The position numbers and the translations under genes were made by a program. Below, one piece after another: positions 16,422 through 25,024 of a stretch of 64,000 bases of DNA (position 1 is the first letter of the stretch; the number at the start of each line of letters is the position of its first letter). The stretch covers positions 3,162,001 to 3,226,000 of the forward strand of contig OZ271856.1 of the NCBI GenBank assembly GCA_965601975.1, in the 5' to 3' direction. The stretch comes from JANQIO01 sp965601975 (GTDB lineage: Bacteria > Pseudomonadota > Gammaproteobacteria > Pseudomonadales > Halieaceae). Below the pieces are notes generated by a model that searched no databases, was not told the origin of the DNA, and worked only from the letters and a program-made list of their open reading frames with translations.

Positions 16422-16723
16422 CTCTCGCTTTGATCAGTCCACACCCGGCGGGTGCGGTAGTCTTAATCTAAGCATATTTGGGAATATTTTCCCAATTATT
16501 GTTGTGACGAAAATCCCAAATTCTGGAGAGAAACTCTAAGTCATTGAATTAATTAAAAATAAAATTGAGCCGGATGAACGCCTGAAAGCGTTCATCTTGG
16601 GAAAAACCGGGAAAAGGCAGGGTTCAGGTCGGGGAAGGCAGGTCTATCTGGATGGGCCGAGGCTGTTGGAATACGTGGTGGGCGCGCCGGCGTGCCGGCG
16701 GAAATACTGCTGCGGCGTGGGAC
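16422..16723. other. AT-rich intergenic region with promoter elements
   Basis: About 300 bases without a gene. The half nearer 16421 is AT-rich and holds the TTTGGGAATAT inverted repeat, presumably the promoter of the secreted-protein gene at 15876-16421. At about 16577-16595 a GAACGC...GCGTTC hairpin lies downstream of the CIA30 stop codon and may serve as its terminator. No open frame with coding character was seen. Confidence 0.6.
16478..16495. promoter_or_regulatory. Inverted repeat TTGGGAA-N4-TTCCCAA
   Basis: A perfect 7-base inverted repeat TTGGGAA (16478-16484) and TTCCCAA (16489-16495) is separated by TATT, upstream of the secreted-protein gene that starts at 16421. The left half extends to TTTGGGAATAT, which also occurs next to the DUF6502 start. 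It is a good candidate operator. Confidence 0.5.
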
Positions 16724-17335
16724 TCACGAGTCCCGCAACGCGTAGAACGCCACCCTGGCCACGCACAGGTCCGCGGCGAAGGCACGGCCGATTGCCACCA
16801 GGCCCATGCGGCGTATCTGCGCGATATCCAGCGCACTGTCGATGCGGTGGGGTTCGAATGCGGCGAACGGCAGCTTGACGGTCTGCCAGGCAGGCCCCGC
16901 CTCGAAGCTCGCGCGGTAGGACTGCCAGGGGTAGCGCATGCCCTCAGTGCGCAGGTGCAGGTTGTAGCGCTCGCCGTTGCCATACACGTCCAGGGCAATG
17001 CCCGCATAGCCGGGCAGCCGCGGCGGCAGGTCTGCGCCGAGGTCCAGGGCCACCTGTACGAAGCCACCGTTGTTTTCAAGGCTCACGTCGCCACGCATGC
17101 GCAGGCAGGCGCGGCCGCTGACTTCATCAGCCGTGAGTTGCCCCGAGGATACGCCGCCCATCACGCGGTCGGTAAACAGGCGCCAGTGCTCACCGTTCTC
17201 CGCCAGCGTGGCATCCTCGCGCTGCGCAGCCGCCACGAACAGATCCATGTCAGCGATGGCGTGTCCTCCCAGTGGCAGCAGTAAGACAAACAGGCCTGAG
17301 GCAAATAATCGGCAGCGTGGACGGCAGCCCGTCAA
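16724..17335 (-). CDS. CIA30-family secreted protein
   Basis: This 203-residue protein has a signal peptide (ASGLFVLLLPLGGHAIA) followed by a complete CIA30-type beta-jelly-roll domain: WRLFTDRVMGGVSSGQL, ENNGGFVQVALDL, GYAGIALDVYGNGERYNLHL, YPWQSYRASFEAG, AWQTVKLPFAAF and a C-terminal IRRMGLVAIG. Mitochondrial CIA30 assists complex I assembly, but bacterial exported members are uncharacterised and look like carbohydrate-binding jelly rolls. Its start overlaps the alcohol dehydrogenase stop by 4 bases, so it is translated from the same message. The functional link between the two is not obvious. Confidence 0.8.
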   Translation of the reverse strand: MTGCRPRCRLFASGLFVLLLPLGGHAIADMDLFVAAAQREDATLAENGEHWRLFTDRVMGGVSSGQLTADEVSGRACLRMRGDVSLENNGGFVQVALDLGADLPPRLPGYAGIALDVYGNGERYNLHLRTEGMRYPWQSYRASFEAGPAWQTVKLPFAAFEPHRIDSALDIAQIRRMGLVAIGRAFAADLCVARVAFYALRDS

Positions 17336-18372
17336 GCCAGCGAAGCCAGGTCGATCACAAACCGGTACTTCACGTCGTTGTTCTCGAGCCGCTCCCAGGC
17401 CTCGTTCACCTGGTCCATGGTGATCATCTCGATGTCGGCGGTGATGTTGTTGTCGGCACAGAACTGCAGCATCTCCTCGGTGGAGGGGATGCCGCCGATC
17501 AGGGAGCCCGCCATCACCTTGTCGCCGAAAATCAGCAGCCCCATCATCAGGGGCAGCGGTACCTGTGGGGCACCGACATAGCAGAGCGTCCCCTTGCGGC
17601 TGAGCAGGCCAAGATACCCATGAATGTCGTGCTCACCCGAGATGGTGTTGATGATCAGGTCGAAGCTGCCGGCGGCAGCCCCCATCTGGTCCGGATCGCT
17701 CACCAGCACCACCTCGTCGGCGCCGAGCCGCTCGGCGTCGGGCACCTTGCTGGGCGAACCGGTCAGCATGACGGTGTGGGCGCCCATGGCTTTCGACATT
17801 TTCACCGCCAGGTGGCCCAGGCCGCCGAGACCGGCCACCCCAACCCGTTTGCCGGGGCCTGCCTCGAAGCGCTTGAGCGGGGTGTATACGGTAATGCCGC
17901 CGCACAGCAGCGGCGCGGCGCCGGCGGGGTCGAGCCCGTCGGGGATCTTCACCACGTAGTGTTCGTGAATGGTGTAGTGGCTGCTGTAGCCGCCCCAGGT
18001 TTTCTCGCCGGCGAGGTTCTTGCTGTTGAACGTCATGACGAAGCCGGAATCGCAGTAGTGCTCGTCACCGTCTTCGCAGGGGCCGCAGGTCTTGCAGGAG
18101 TCGGCAATACAGCCGATGCCGACCCGGTCGCCCACCGCGACTTTCGTAACGCCCTCGCCCACCTCGGCCACGCGGCCGATCATCTCGTGGCCGGGCACCA
18201 CCGGGTACATGGCCTGCTTGGATTCGTTGTTGGCCACCACCAGGTCGGTGTGGCAGATGCCGCAGTAGTCCAGCGCCACCAGCACTTCGCCCGGGCCGGG
18301 TTCGCGGCGGTCGATGGTAAAGGGCTCCAGGCCCTGGCCTTCAGCGGTGATGGCGTAGGCTTTGACGTCCAT
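17332..18372 (-). CDS. Zinc-dependent alcohol dehydrogenase (CAD/YahK-like)
   Basis: This 346-residue medium-chain dehydrogenase reduces aldehydes or oxidises alcohols with NAD(P). The catalytic zinc site is CGICHTDL and GHEMIGRV. The structural zinc site includes CIADSCKTCGPCEDGDEHYC, with four spaced cysteines. The nucleotide-binding motif is VGVAGLGGLGHLAVKMSK. The sequence looks like the cinnamyl-alcohol-dehydrogenase branch. The ATG at 18370-18372 was chosen because AAGGAG lies just upstream; the frame is open further upstream but without family resemblance. It is co-transcribed with the CIA30 gene. Substrate unknown. Confidence 0.92.
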   Translation of the reverse strand: MDVKAYAITAEGQGLEPFTIDRREPGPGEVLVALDYCGICHTDLVVANNESKQAMYPVVPGHEMIGRVAEVGEGVTKVAVGDRVGIGCIADSCKTCGPCEDGDEHYCDSGFVMTFNSKNLAGEKTWGGYSSHYTIHEHYVVKIPDGLDPAGAAPLLCGGITVYTPLKRFEAGPGKRVGVAGLGGLGHLAVKMSKAMGAHTVMLTGSPSKVPDAERLGADEVVLVSDPDQMGAAAGSFDLIINTISGEHDIHGYLGLLSRKGTLCYVGAPQVPLPLMMGLLIFGDKVMAGSLIGGIPSTEEMLQFCADNNITADIEMITMDQVNEAWERLENNDVKYRFVIDLASLA

Positions 18373-18469
18373 AGCTGCTCTCCTTCTTATTGTTATTGAC
18401 GTGTACGAAGAATAGGCGCTGGCGGGCGCACCGGCCAGCGGCAAGCAGCGAGGCTGGGGCGTTAGTGGG

Positions 18470-18937
18470 TCAGCAGCTGGGCTTTTTCATGTTCGAGCAG
18501 CCCCGGCACGCAGAGCCCGATGCGTTGATGCGGCTGGAGCCGTCGGCACGGTATTCCCGACACCGGGACCAGCAGGCCTGGGCGCGGGCGTAGGCTTCCT
18601 TCTGCGCCTCACAGGAATTGGGGTTGCTGTATTTCGAGCGGCTGTTGCTCGCCGGCTTGTTGGCGATGGGCTTGTAGTTCTCGTAGGAATACTGGTTGCT
18701 GGAGGGCTTCGGCTGCGGCCGTGCCTGCGGTTTCACTGCATCTGACGAGTTGGTCTGGCCCATCTCGTACTCGCTGCCTTGGTCCCTGTATTGCTCGGGA
18801 ATGCGGTCGCCAAAGTGCTTCTTGCCGTTCTCGTCCACCCAGGAATACACCTGGCAGAAGGCGAGCGGGCTTGCGCCCACGAGGAGCAGCGCGGCGGAAA
18901 GTACGAGCGTGCGGAATGATGTCGACGTATTGGACAT
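18470..18937 (-). CDS. DUF4124-domain secreted protein
   Basis: This 155-residue protein has a signal peptide (LVLSAALLLVGASPLAFC) and an immediate DUF4124 motif (VYSWVDENGKKHFGDRIPEQ), a short beta motif found in many gammaproteobacterial envelope proteins. After a Pro/Ser/Asn-rich linker comes a cysteine-rich C-terminus (NSCEAQKEAYARAQACWSRC, then SACRGCSNMKKPSC) with eight cysteines, likely disulfide-bonded in the periplasm. The start at 18935-18937 is preferred because it begins the signal peptide. Function unknown. Confidence 0.8.
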   Translation of the reverse strand: MSNTSTSFRTLVLSAALLLVGASPLAFCQVYSWVDENGKKHFGDRIPEQYRDQGSEYEMGQTNSSDAVKPQARPQPKPSSNQYSYENYKPIANKPASNSRSKYSNPNSCEAQKEAYARAQACWSRCREYRADGSSRINASGSACRGCSNMKKPSC

Positions 18938-19110
18938 GGTCGAGCCCTGTTCGCTGTATACCGAATGACTAGCCTGCGCCCGGGCCAGATAATGGTCAAG
19001 TGCGCCCATCACAGTTCCCGCATCCCATCCCTGCCACACAGCTGCGCCTTTGGGGCTGGGTATTGGCCACATCCCCCACGGTCCTGTATAAGTTCGAGGA
19101 ATAACAGGAA

Positions 19111-19935
19111 ATGATCATGCAACTCCGCTTCGGCTATGACATCGAGTATGAGTGCCCGCAGCCCACACCGATGCTCATGACCCTCACTGTCCACTCGTCA
19201 CGGGTGCCCGACCTGGTGCAGCCCGACTACGTGCACACCGACCCGGCCCTGCCGCTGCGCAGCTACCGGGACGATTTCGGCAACTGGGTCACGCGCCTGG
19301 TGTTACCGGAAGGCCGGGTACGCGTCTACAGCGAGGGCCTGATCAACGACAACGGCCGACCCGACCTCACCAACCCCGATGCCATGCAGCACGCGGTAGA
19401 GGACCTGCCCGACGAGGTGCTGGTGTACCTGCTGGGCAGCCGCTACTGCGAAACCGATATCCTGATGGACGAGGCCTGGAAGCTGTTCGACAGTGCCCCG
19501 TACGGCTGGCTGCGGGTGCAGGCCATCTGCGATTTCGTGCACCAGCACATCAACTTCGGCTACGACTTCGCCCGCCCCACCAAGACCGCGGCGGAAGCCT
19601 ACAAGGAAAAAGCCGGTGTCTGCCGCGACTACACCCACCTGGCGGTGACCCTGTGCCGCTGTATGAATATTCCGGCCCGCTATTGCGCGGGCTACGTGGC
19701 CAACATCAACAACGCGCTGCCGGTGGATGAACTGGATTTCGCGGCCTGGTTCGAGGCCTACCTGGACGGCCAGTGGTATGTGTTCGACCCGCGCAATCAC
19801 AAGCACCTGGCGGGCCGCATCCTGATCGCCCGCGGCCGCGACGCTGCCGATGTACCCATCAGCAACGCCTTCGGCTCCAACCTGCTGACCGGATTCAACG
19901 TGTTTGTCTCTGAGGTATCACACGACGGGCCGTAG
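19111..19935 (+). CDS. Transglutaminase-like cysteine peptidase
   Basis: This 274-residue protein has an N-terminal beta domain (MQLRFGYDIEYECPQPTPML) and a transglutaminase-like core. The catalytic Cys is in KEKAGVCRDYTHLAVTLCR, the His in DFAAWFEAYLDGQWYVFDPR (alignment not certain from sequence alone), and the Asp is the FDPRN aspartate. Such proteins hydrolyse or crosslink amide bonds; many are uncharacterised peptidases. AGGAA precedes the start; an in-frame ATG 6 bases later is also possible. It is a single gene between oppositely oriented neighbours. No signal peptide is seen, so it is cytoplasmic. Confidence 0.88.
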   Translation: MIMQLRFGYDIEYECPQPTPMLMTLTVHSSRVPDLVQPDYVHTDPALPLRSYRDDFGNWVTRLVLPEGRVRVYSEGLINDNGRPDLTNPDAMQHAVEDLPDEVLVYLLGSRYCETDILMDEAWKLFDSAPYGWLRVQAICDFVHQHINFGYDFARPTKTAAEAYKEKAGVCRDYTHLAVTLCRCMNIPARYCAGYVANINNALPVDELDFAAWFEAYLDGQWYVFDPRNHKHLAGRILIARGRDAADVPISNAFGSNLLTGFNVFVSEVSHDGP

Positions 19936-19954
19936 GCCCTGTGACCGGCGCGCG

Positions 19955-21652
19955 CTAACGGTGGGGCTCGCCCCCGATCACCACCAGCGAAGGCTTCAGC
20001 GTGTGTATCTCCGCCGGGTTCATGCTGAAAAGATCGGTATCCAGCACGATGAAGTCCGCCTGTTTGCCCGCCGTCAGTGAACCCAGCTCTTTCTCGCGGC
20101 CCAGCTGCCAGGCGCCGCCGCGGGTGTAGCCGTCGATCAATTCTTCCAGGGTCAGTTGCTCGTCAGCCGGGCCGCTGCGGGGGCCGTCGGGCGCATCCTC
20201 CCGATACTGGCGCCGGTGTCCCACCTGGATGCCCGTAAAGGGGCTGGCGGAGCCGTCGTGCCATTCGCTGGGGAAGTACACGTCGCTGGAATAGCTCACC
20301 ATCGCCCCGCGCTCCAGTAGCGGGCGCACAGGGTACGGATGCTGCGCGCGTTCACCGAGCGCGTCTTCATAGAACGGCAAGTCGTAACCGTGCCAGGCCG
20401 GGGTGTACTGGGCGATGATGCCGAGTTCGGCAAAGCGGGCGTAGTCCTCCGGCGACACCACCTGCAAATGGGTCATGGCAATACGCGTGCGCGGCGCCCG
20501 GCCCAGTGACTCGCGGGCGGCGGCCACCGCGTCCAGGGTGCGGCGCACGGCTTCATCGCCAATCGTGTGCACGTGCAGGTTCAAGCCCTCGCGGTCCAGG
20601 GCGAGGATCAGCTCACGAATCTGTTCCTGGGTCAGCAGACTGCCGCCGCGGTGACCCGGCATATCGTCGTAGTCTTTCAGCAGGTGGGCGCTGCGGGTTT
20701 CGATCACGCCGTCGAGGAAGATTTTCAGCGTATCGATGCGCACGCGGTCGCTGTTGTAGCGCTCACCCAGTTTCTTGAGTTCGGCCACGGCCGTGTCGTA
20801 TTGCTGTGGCAGGAACAGCGTATAGGCCCCGTGGTAGCGAAGCGGCAGTGCACCGGCGCGGTCGAGGCGGCTGACCGCCGCGTACACCGCATCGTCACCG
20901 CCGAAATTGCCCGCGTCGAACAGTGTCGTCACCCCAACATCCCGCAGGTAATCGAGGAAGGCCTGCAGGGTAATCTCTTCCTCCTCGCCCATACCCACGA
21001 TCTTGTTGGAGAAGTTGGTCGCCGCCGACTCGGTGATGTAGCCGGTCAGCTCACCCTCCGCATCGCGCTTGAAATAGGCCACCCCCGGGATGGGGTCGAC
21101 CACGTCGCGGGTGATGCCGGTCACCTCCAGGGTTTTGGTGTTCACCCAGAGGCTGTGCATGGTGATATCCCAGATCAGGATAGGGCGGCTATCGTCCAGC
21201 GCATCCAGGTCGCGCCGGTGCGGGCCGTCGGTACCAAAAAAGCGGTTGTCCCAGCCGATGGCGTGAATCAGTTCCTTGTCGGGGTTGGCCGCCAGCAGCT
21301 TGGCGATGTCTTTCATCTGCGCTTCGCGGCTGTCTGCCTCGGGCAGGGGCAGCAGGCCGTTGAACTTGGCGATAAAGCCCGGGTGGGTGTGGCTGTCGAT
21401 CAGGCCGGGCAGCACAAGGCGCGATTTCAGGTTATAGCGATAAGCGTCCTGCCCCGCATTCGCGGTCGCGTCTTCGTTGCTGCCCACATAGTCGAGTCGC
21501 CCGTCCCTGATGACCATGGCCTCGGCCCAGGGCATGGCGGGGTCGGCGGTGTAGATGCGGCCATCATGGTAGAGGACGGTATCGTCCAGGCTCGCCTCGC
21601 ACGCGAGCAGACAGACACCGGTCAGCAGCAAGCAGAGCCGGCGCATCAGCAT
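19955..21652 (-). CDS. Amidohydrolase family 3 (YtcJ-like) lipoprotein
   Basis: This 565-residue metal-dependent hydrolase has a lipoprotein signal (LCLLLTGVCLLACEAS). Family-3 features are DTVLYHDGRIYTADPAMPWA, GLIDSHTHPGF with the metal-binding HxH, HVHTIGDEAVRRTLDAV, a serine/aspartate active-site end SYSSDVYFPSEWHDG and the C-terminal FIVLDTDLFSMNPAEI. The group hydrolyses C-N bonds in amides or formyl compounds. It follows the P450 gene by one base and is surely on the same transcript, so the two may act on one xenobiotic or terpenoid-type compound, with the hydrolase outside the cytoplasmic membrane. Substrate unknown. Confidence 0.88.
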   Translation of the reverse strand: MLMRRLCLLLTGVCLLACEASLDDTVLYHDGRIYTADPAMPWAEAMVIRDGRLDYVGSNEDATANAGQDAYRYNLKSRLVLPGLIDSHTHPGFIAKFNGLLPLPEADSREAQMKDIAKLLAANPDKELIHAIGWDNRFFGTDGPHRRDLDALDDSRPILIWDITMHSLWVNTKTLEVTGITRDVVDPIPGVAYFKRDAEGELTGYITESAATNFSNKIVGMGEEEEITLQAFLDYLRDVGVTTLFDAGNFGGDDAVYAAVSRLDRAGALPLRYHGAYTLFLPQQYDTAVAELKKLGERYNSDRVRIDTLKIFLDGVIETRSAHLLKDYDDMPGHRGGSLLTQEQIRELILALDREGLNLHVHTIGDEAVRRTLDAVAAARESLGRAPRTRIAMTHLQVVSPEDYARFAELGIIAQYTPAWHGYDLPFYEDALGERAQHPYPVRPLLERGAMVSYSSDVYFPSEWHDGSASPFTGIQVGHRRQYREDAPDGPRSGPADEQLTLEELIDGYTRGGAWQLGREKELGSLTAGKQADFIVLDTDLFSMNPAEIHTLKPSLVVIGGEPHR

Positions 21653-21653
21653 C

Positions 21654-22970
21654 CTACAGTGCCGCCGCCTGGTCGCTGGACTGTGCCGCTGCGCGGTACC
21701 CCACCCACAGCCGGTCCACCCCCCGCACCAGGGCGTTTTTGGTCCAGGGTGGGTCTGTGTCGATCAGTTCCAGGTCATCAAAGCGGTCGAGAATGGCGTT
21801 GAAGGCGATCTTCGCCTCCAGCCGCGCCAGGGCCAGGCCCAGGCACAGGTGGATGCCGTGGCCGAAGGCCACGTGCTGAATGTTCTCGCGGGTGATGTCG
21901 AACTTGTCGGGGTCGGGGTTGGCGGCCTCGTCGCGGTTGGCGGCGGCAATCAGCAGCATCACGAACTGGTTCTTCTTGATCTTCTTGCCGTAGAACTCCA
22001 TGTCCTCCAGCGCGAAGCGCGGGGTGAACTGCACCGGCGCCTCGTAGCGCAGCATCTCCTCGATGGCGTTGTCCATCAGGCTGCGGTCGTCGCGCAGTTT
22101 CTGTAACTGCTCCGGGTGCTTCAGCAGTAGCCAGAGGCCGGTGCCGATCAGGCTGGTGGTGGTGACGTGGCCGGCGTTCAGCAGCAGGGAACAGGTGGAG
22201 TACATCTCGGACGCGGTGAGGCGGTCGCCCTCCTCTTCCGCTTCGATCAGCTGGCTGATAATGCCGTCGTCCGGGTTCTCGCGTTTCTGTTTGATGATGC
22301 CCTTCAGGTATTCCACCAGCTCCGCGTTGGCTACCGTGGCGTCTTCGATCTTCCTCGGCTCGCCGATCAGGGAAATGCCCAGCATGCGCTCGGCCCACAT
22401 CCGAAACTGTTTGCGGTCGGATTCGGGCAGGCCCAGCATCTCGGCGATGACAATGGCGGGCAGCGGCCGCGCCAGCTGCTCCACGAAATCCACCTCGCCC
22501 TCTCCATCAAGCCCATCAAGGCATTCGTCGACGATGCGTTCGATATTCGGGGTCAGGGTCTGCACGTAACGGTTGGTGAAACCCTGGCTCACCAGTTTGC
22601 GAATGCGGGTGTGGTCCGGCGGGTCCAGCACGATCATGGAGGGCGTATCCAGCACCGGTACGGGCTTGCCGTCGGCGGCGGCCCGCAGCACCCGACTCAG
22701 GAACCGGTTCTTGCGCATATCGTTGCCGAAACGCGGGTCTTTCGAGGCCTTCTGCACCGCGTCGAAGTGCACCACCAGCCAGCCGCGGCTGGCGTAGGAG
22801 CGCACGATAGGGCCCTGCTTCCTGAGGTGTGCATAGCCCGGGTGCGGGTCGCGACGGGCCACCTCGATGGGGCGGCCCATATTGCTCTTGCTGATATAGA
22901 TATCCGCCAGCCGCAGCACGCTGAGCGCGGCGACACTGGCCTTGTTGAAGAGCTGGTTCTTTAGCGACAT
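21654..22970 (-). CDS. Cytochrome P450
   Basis: This 438-residue soluble bacterial P450 (class I type) would need ferredoxin and reductase partners, none of which are adjacent. The heme-binding signature is FGHGIHLCLGLALARLE, the ExxR motif is EEMLRYE, and the meander RFALEDMEF is present. The I-helix oxygen-activation segment reads LLLNAGHVTTTSL: the usual acidic residue before the threonine (AGxD/E-T) is Val. It is the promoter-proximal gene of a two-gene operon with the YtcJ-like hydrolase. It lies in a stretch rich in catabolic enzymes, suggesting oxidation of a lipid, steroid or terpenoid. The substrate cannot be read. Confidence 0.95.
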   Translation of the reverse strand: MSLKNQLFNKASVAALSVLRLADIYISKSNMGRPIEVARRDPHPGYAHLRKQGPIVRSYASRGWLVVHFDAVQKASKDPRFGNDMRKNRFLSRVLRAAADGKPVPVLDTPSMIVLDPPDHTRIRKLVSQGFTNRYVQTLTPNIERIVDECLDGLDGEGEVDFVEQLARPLPAIVIAEMLGLPESDRKQFRMWAERMLGISLIGEPRKIEDATVANAELVEYLKGIIKQKRENPDDGIISQLIEAEEEGDRLTASEMYSTCSLLLNAGHVTTTSLIGTGLWLLLKHPEQLQKLRDDRSLMDNAIEEMLRYEAPVQFTPRFALEDMEFYGKKIKKNQFVMLLIAAANRDEAANPDPDKFDITRENIQHVAFGHGIHLCLGLALARLEAKIAFNAILDRFDDLELIDTDPPWTKNALVRGVDRLWVGYRAAAQSSDQAAAL

Positions 22971-23116
22971 GGGCCTGCATCAGGGATACGAATCACTAGT
23001 GTAATGGAAAATCGGCAGCGATTTCCCGCCGCCCCCAGATCCAGGACATCAGCACAGCGCCGCTGTCTTGCGTTTCAACTACACTGTGGCAAACAAAAAG
23101 CAGGGATCAGCGGCCC

Positions 23117-24196
23117 ATGAGAACAGGCTACACCCGGGCGGAAACGTGCAAGCTGCATGCCCGGCGGCTAACGCATCCAATCAACCGAAGCTTACTCACC
23201 CTTCTACTGTACTGCGCCGGCAGCGCGACGCTGGCGGCTGAACCGCTGCCCGTGATCGACATGCATCTGCATGCGCTGCCGGCCGATGGCCAGGGGCCGC
23301 CGCCGTTGGCCATGTGTACGCCGATGAACATGCCAACCTGGGACCCGGCGCAGCCCTACGCGCAGACGTTCATGTCCTTGATGAAAAATCCCGCCTGCAG
23401 TGACCCGGTCTGGTCGCCGGAGACCGATGAGGAAGTGCGCACCAGGACACTGGCCTCCATGCAGCGCCGCAATGTGTACGGCGTGCTGAGCGGAACCCCT
23501 GAACGCGTCAAGCTGTGGATGGACAAGGCGCCGGGCAGGTTCTATGCCGGGCTCGGCTTCCGCCTGGGGCCCGACGCGCCCTCACCGGAGGCCCTGGCCA
23601 GCCTGCACGCAAGCGGTCAGCTGGAGGTGTTCGCCGAGGTCACCAATCAATATGCCGGTATCGAGCCCAACGACCCGCGCATGGCGCCCTATTGGGAACT
23701 GGCGGAGGAGTTGGATCTACCCGTGGGCATTCATATCGGCACCGGTCCACCGGGCGTGCTGTACCTGGGCGCTGCAGGGTATCGGGCGCGTATGCACAGT
23801 GCGCTGACGCTGGAGGAAGTACTGGTTCGCCATCCGCGCTTGCGCGTGTATGTGGCGCACGCGGGCTATCCGCTGCTCGACGACATGCTGGCACTGATGT
23901 ACGCACATCCCCAGGTCCACGTGGATACCGGCGTGATCGTGTTTACGCAGCCCAGGGCGGCGTTTTACCGCTACCTGCGCGGCATGGTGGAGGCGGGTTT
24001 TGGCAAGCGTGTCATGTTCGGCTCCGACCAGATGGTCTGGCCTGAAACCATCGAGCGAAGCATCCAGGTGATCGAGGAGGCGCCCTTCCTGAGTGAAGCA
24101 GAGAAGCGCGACATCCTGTACAACAATGCCGCCAGGTTCCTGCGGCTCGACGAGGAAGAGATCGCTCGCCATCACGGCCGACGGCCGCGTAAATAG
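23117..24196 (+). CDS. Exported amidohydrolase-2-type metal-dependent hydrolase
   Basis: This 359-residue TIM-barrel protein has a long N-terminal region ending in a hydrophobic signal segment (SLLTLLLYCAGSATLAAEP) and then VIDMHLHALPADG with the first metal-binding HxH. Later motifs are GIHIGTGPPGVLY, LRVYVAHAGYPLLDDMLALM and RVMFGSDQMVWPETI, the last supplying the catalytic Asp. It resembles the amidohydrolase-2 group (decarboxylases and hydrolases) but is exported. The start gives a rather long n-region; an internal start is possible. Its 3' end overlaps the opposing methyltransferase gene by 25 bases. Confidence 0.82.
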   Translation: MRTGYTRAETCKLHARRLTHPINRSLLTLLLYCAGSATLAAEPLPVIDMHLHALPADGQGPPPLAMCTPMNMPTWDPAQPYAQTFMSLMKNPACSDPVWSPETDEEVRTRTLASMQRRNVYGVLSGTPERVKLWMDKAPGRFYAGLGFRLGPDAPSPEALASLHASGQLEVFAEVTNQYAGIEPNDPRMAPYWELAEELDLPVGIHIGTGPPGVLYLGAAGYRARMHSALTLEEVLVRHPRLRVYVAHAGYPLLDDMLALMYAHPQVHVDTGVIVFTQPRAAFYRYLRGMVEAGFGKRVMFGSDQMVWPETIERSIQVIEEAPFLSEAEKRDILYNNAARFLRLDEEEIARHHGRRPRK

Positions 24197-24942
24197 CCCT
24201 GTTTCATCTCCCCGTTGTCGATAACGACGGTCATGGCGCGCCAGTTTTCCACGAAGTGATTGGCGTCATGCTGGCCCAGCAGCTGAACCAGGCGCGGGTA
24301 CATCTCTCCCTCCAGCAGCTCGTATTCCCGGTGCGCCTCGTCCCGGTACCAGGCGGTGGCATCCTCGACCGCCACCGACTCGAAGCCCGCCCCTGCCAGC
24401 AGTTCGCGGTACTGATCGAAGGTGCGCATCTCGTAGGTGAGCCCCTCCAGTTCGAACCAGTGACGCATGTCGTCAGAATAGTCTGCGTCCGTGCGCAGCC
24501 ATTCGTAGCAGGAGAACCAGCCCCCAGGTTTCAGTATGCGAAACAGGTCGGCAAAGAGTGCGGCGGTGTCGGCAGTTTGGGTGACCGCGCCGGAGCTGAC
24601 CACCACATCGAAGGTCTGATCGGCGAAGGGCAGCGGCCCCGGCGTCACCGCCTGGAACTGGCAGCGATCGGCCAATCCCTGGGACTGCGCCGCGCGCTGC
24701 GCACGTTCGACCAGCGGCTGTTCCAGGTCGACGCCGACCACATGCGCGCCGTGGGTGCGCGCCATCTCCAGCGCCGGGCCGCCGATGCCGCAGCCTAAAT
24801 CGAGCACGCGCTTGCCCTGGGTCTCGACGCCCTCGAACAACCTGGCCACATTGCCCGGCCCACCCGGCGCCATATAGCCCTCGCCCCAGATCAGCTCGAG
24901 CATCTGCACCATGTTGTCGTGGTATTCGGCTTCGTGGGTCAC
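24172..24942 (-). CDS. Class I SAM-dependent methyltransferase (phosphoethanolamine/glycine-type)
   Basis: This 256-residue methyltransferase has motif I VLDLGCGIGGPALEMARTHG, the acidic motif VVGVDLEQ, and FDVVVSSGAVTQTAD followed by FRILKPGGWFSCYEW. N-terminal features such as MLELIWGEGYMAPGGPGNVA recall small-molecule N-methyltransferases of the phosphoethanolamine or sarcosine type. It is monocistronic, divergent from the class-V aminotransferase gene, with an approximately 80-base gap holding both promoters. The methyl acceptor is not known. Confidence 0.85.
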   Translation of the reverse strand: MTHEAEYHDNMVQMLELIWGEGYMAPGGPGNVARLFEGVETQGKRVLDLGCGIGGPALEMARTHGAHVVGVDLEQPLVERAQRAAQSQGLADRCQFQAVTPGPLPFADQTFDVVVSSGAVTQTADTAALFADLFRILKPGGWFSCYEWLRTDADYSDDMRHWFELEGLTYEMRTFDQYRELLAGAGFESVAVEDATAWYRDEAHREYELLEGEMYPRLVQLLGQHDANHFVENWRAMTVVIDNGEMKQGYLRGRRP

Positions 24943-25024
24943 GAATGTCCTGCTCCTGTGGTGGACTCAGGGTACCATCCCGGCCGGATGTTACTCTTAC
25001 AGGAAATTCAGGAGAGCCCGCTAC

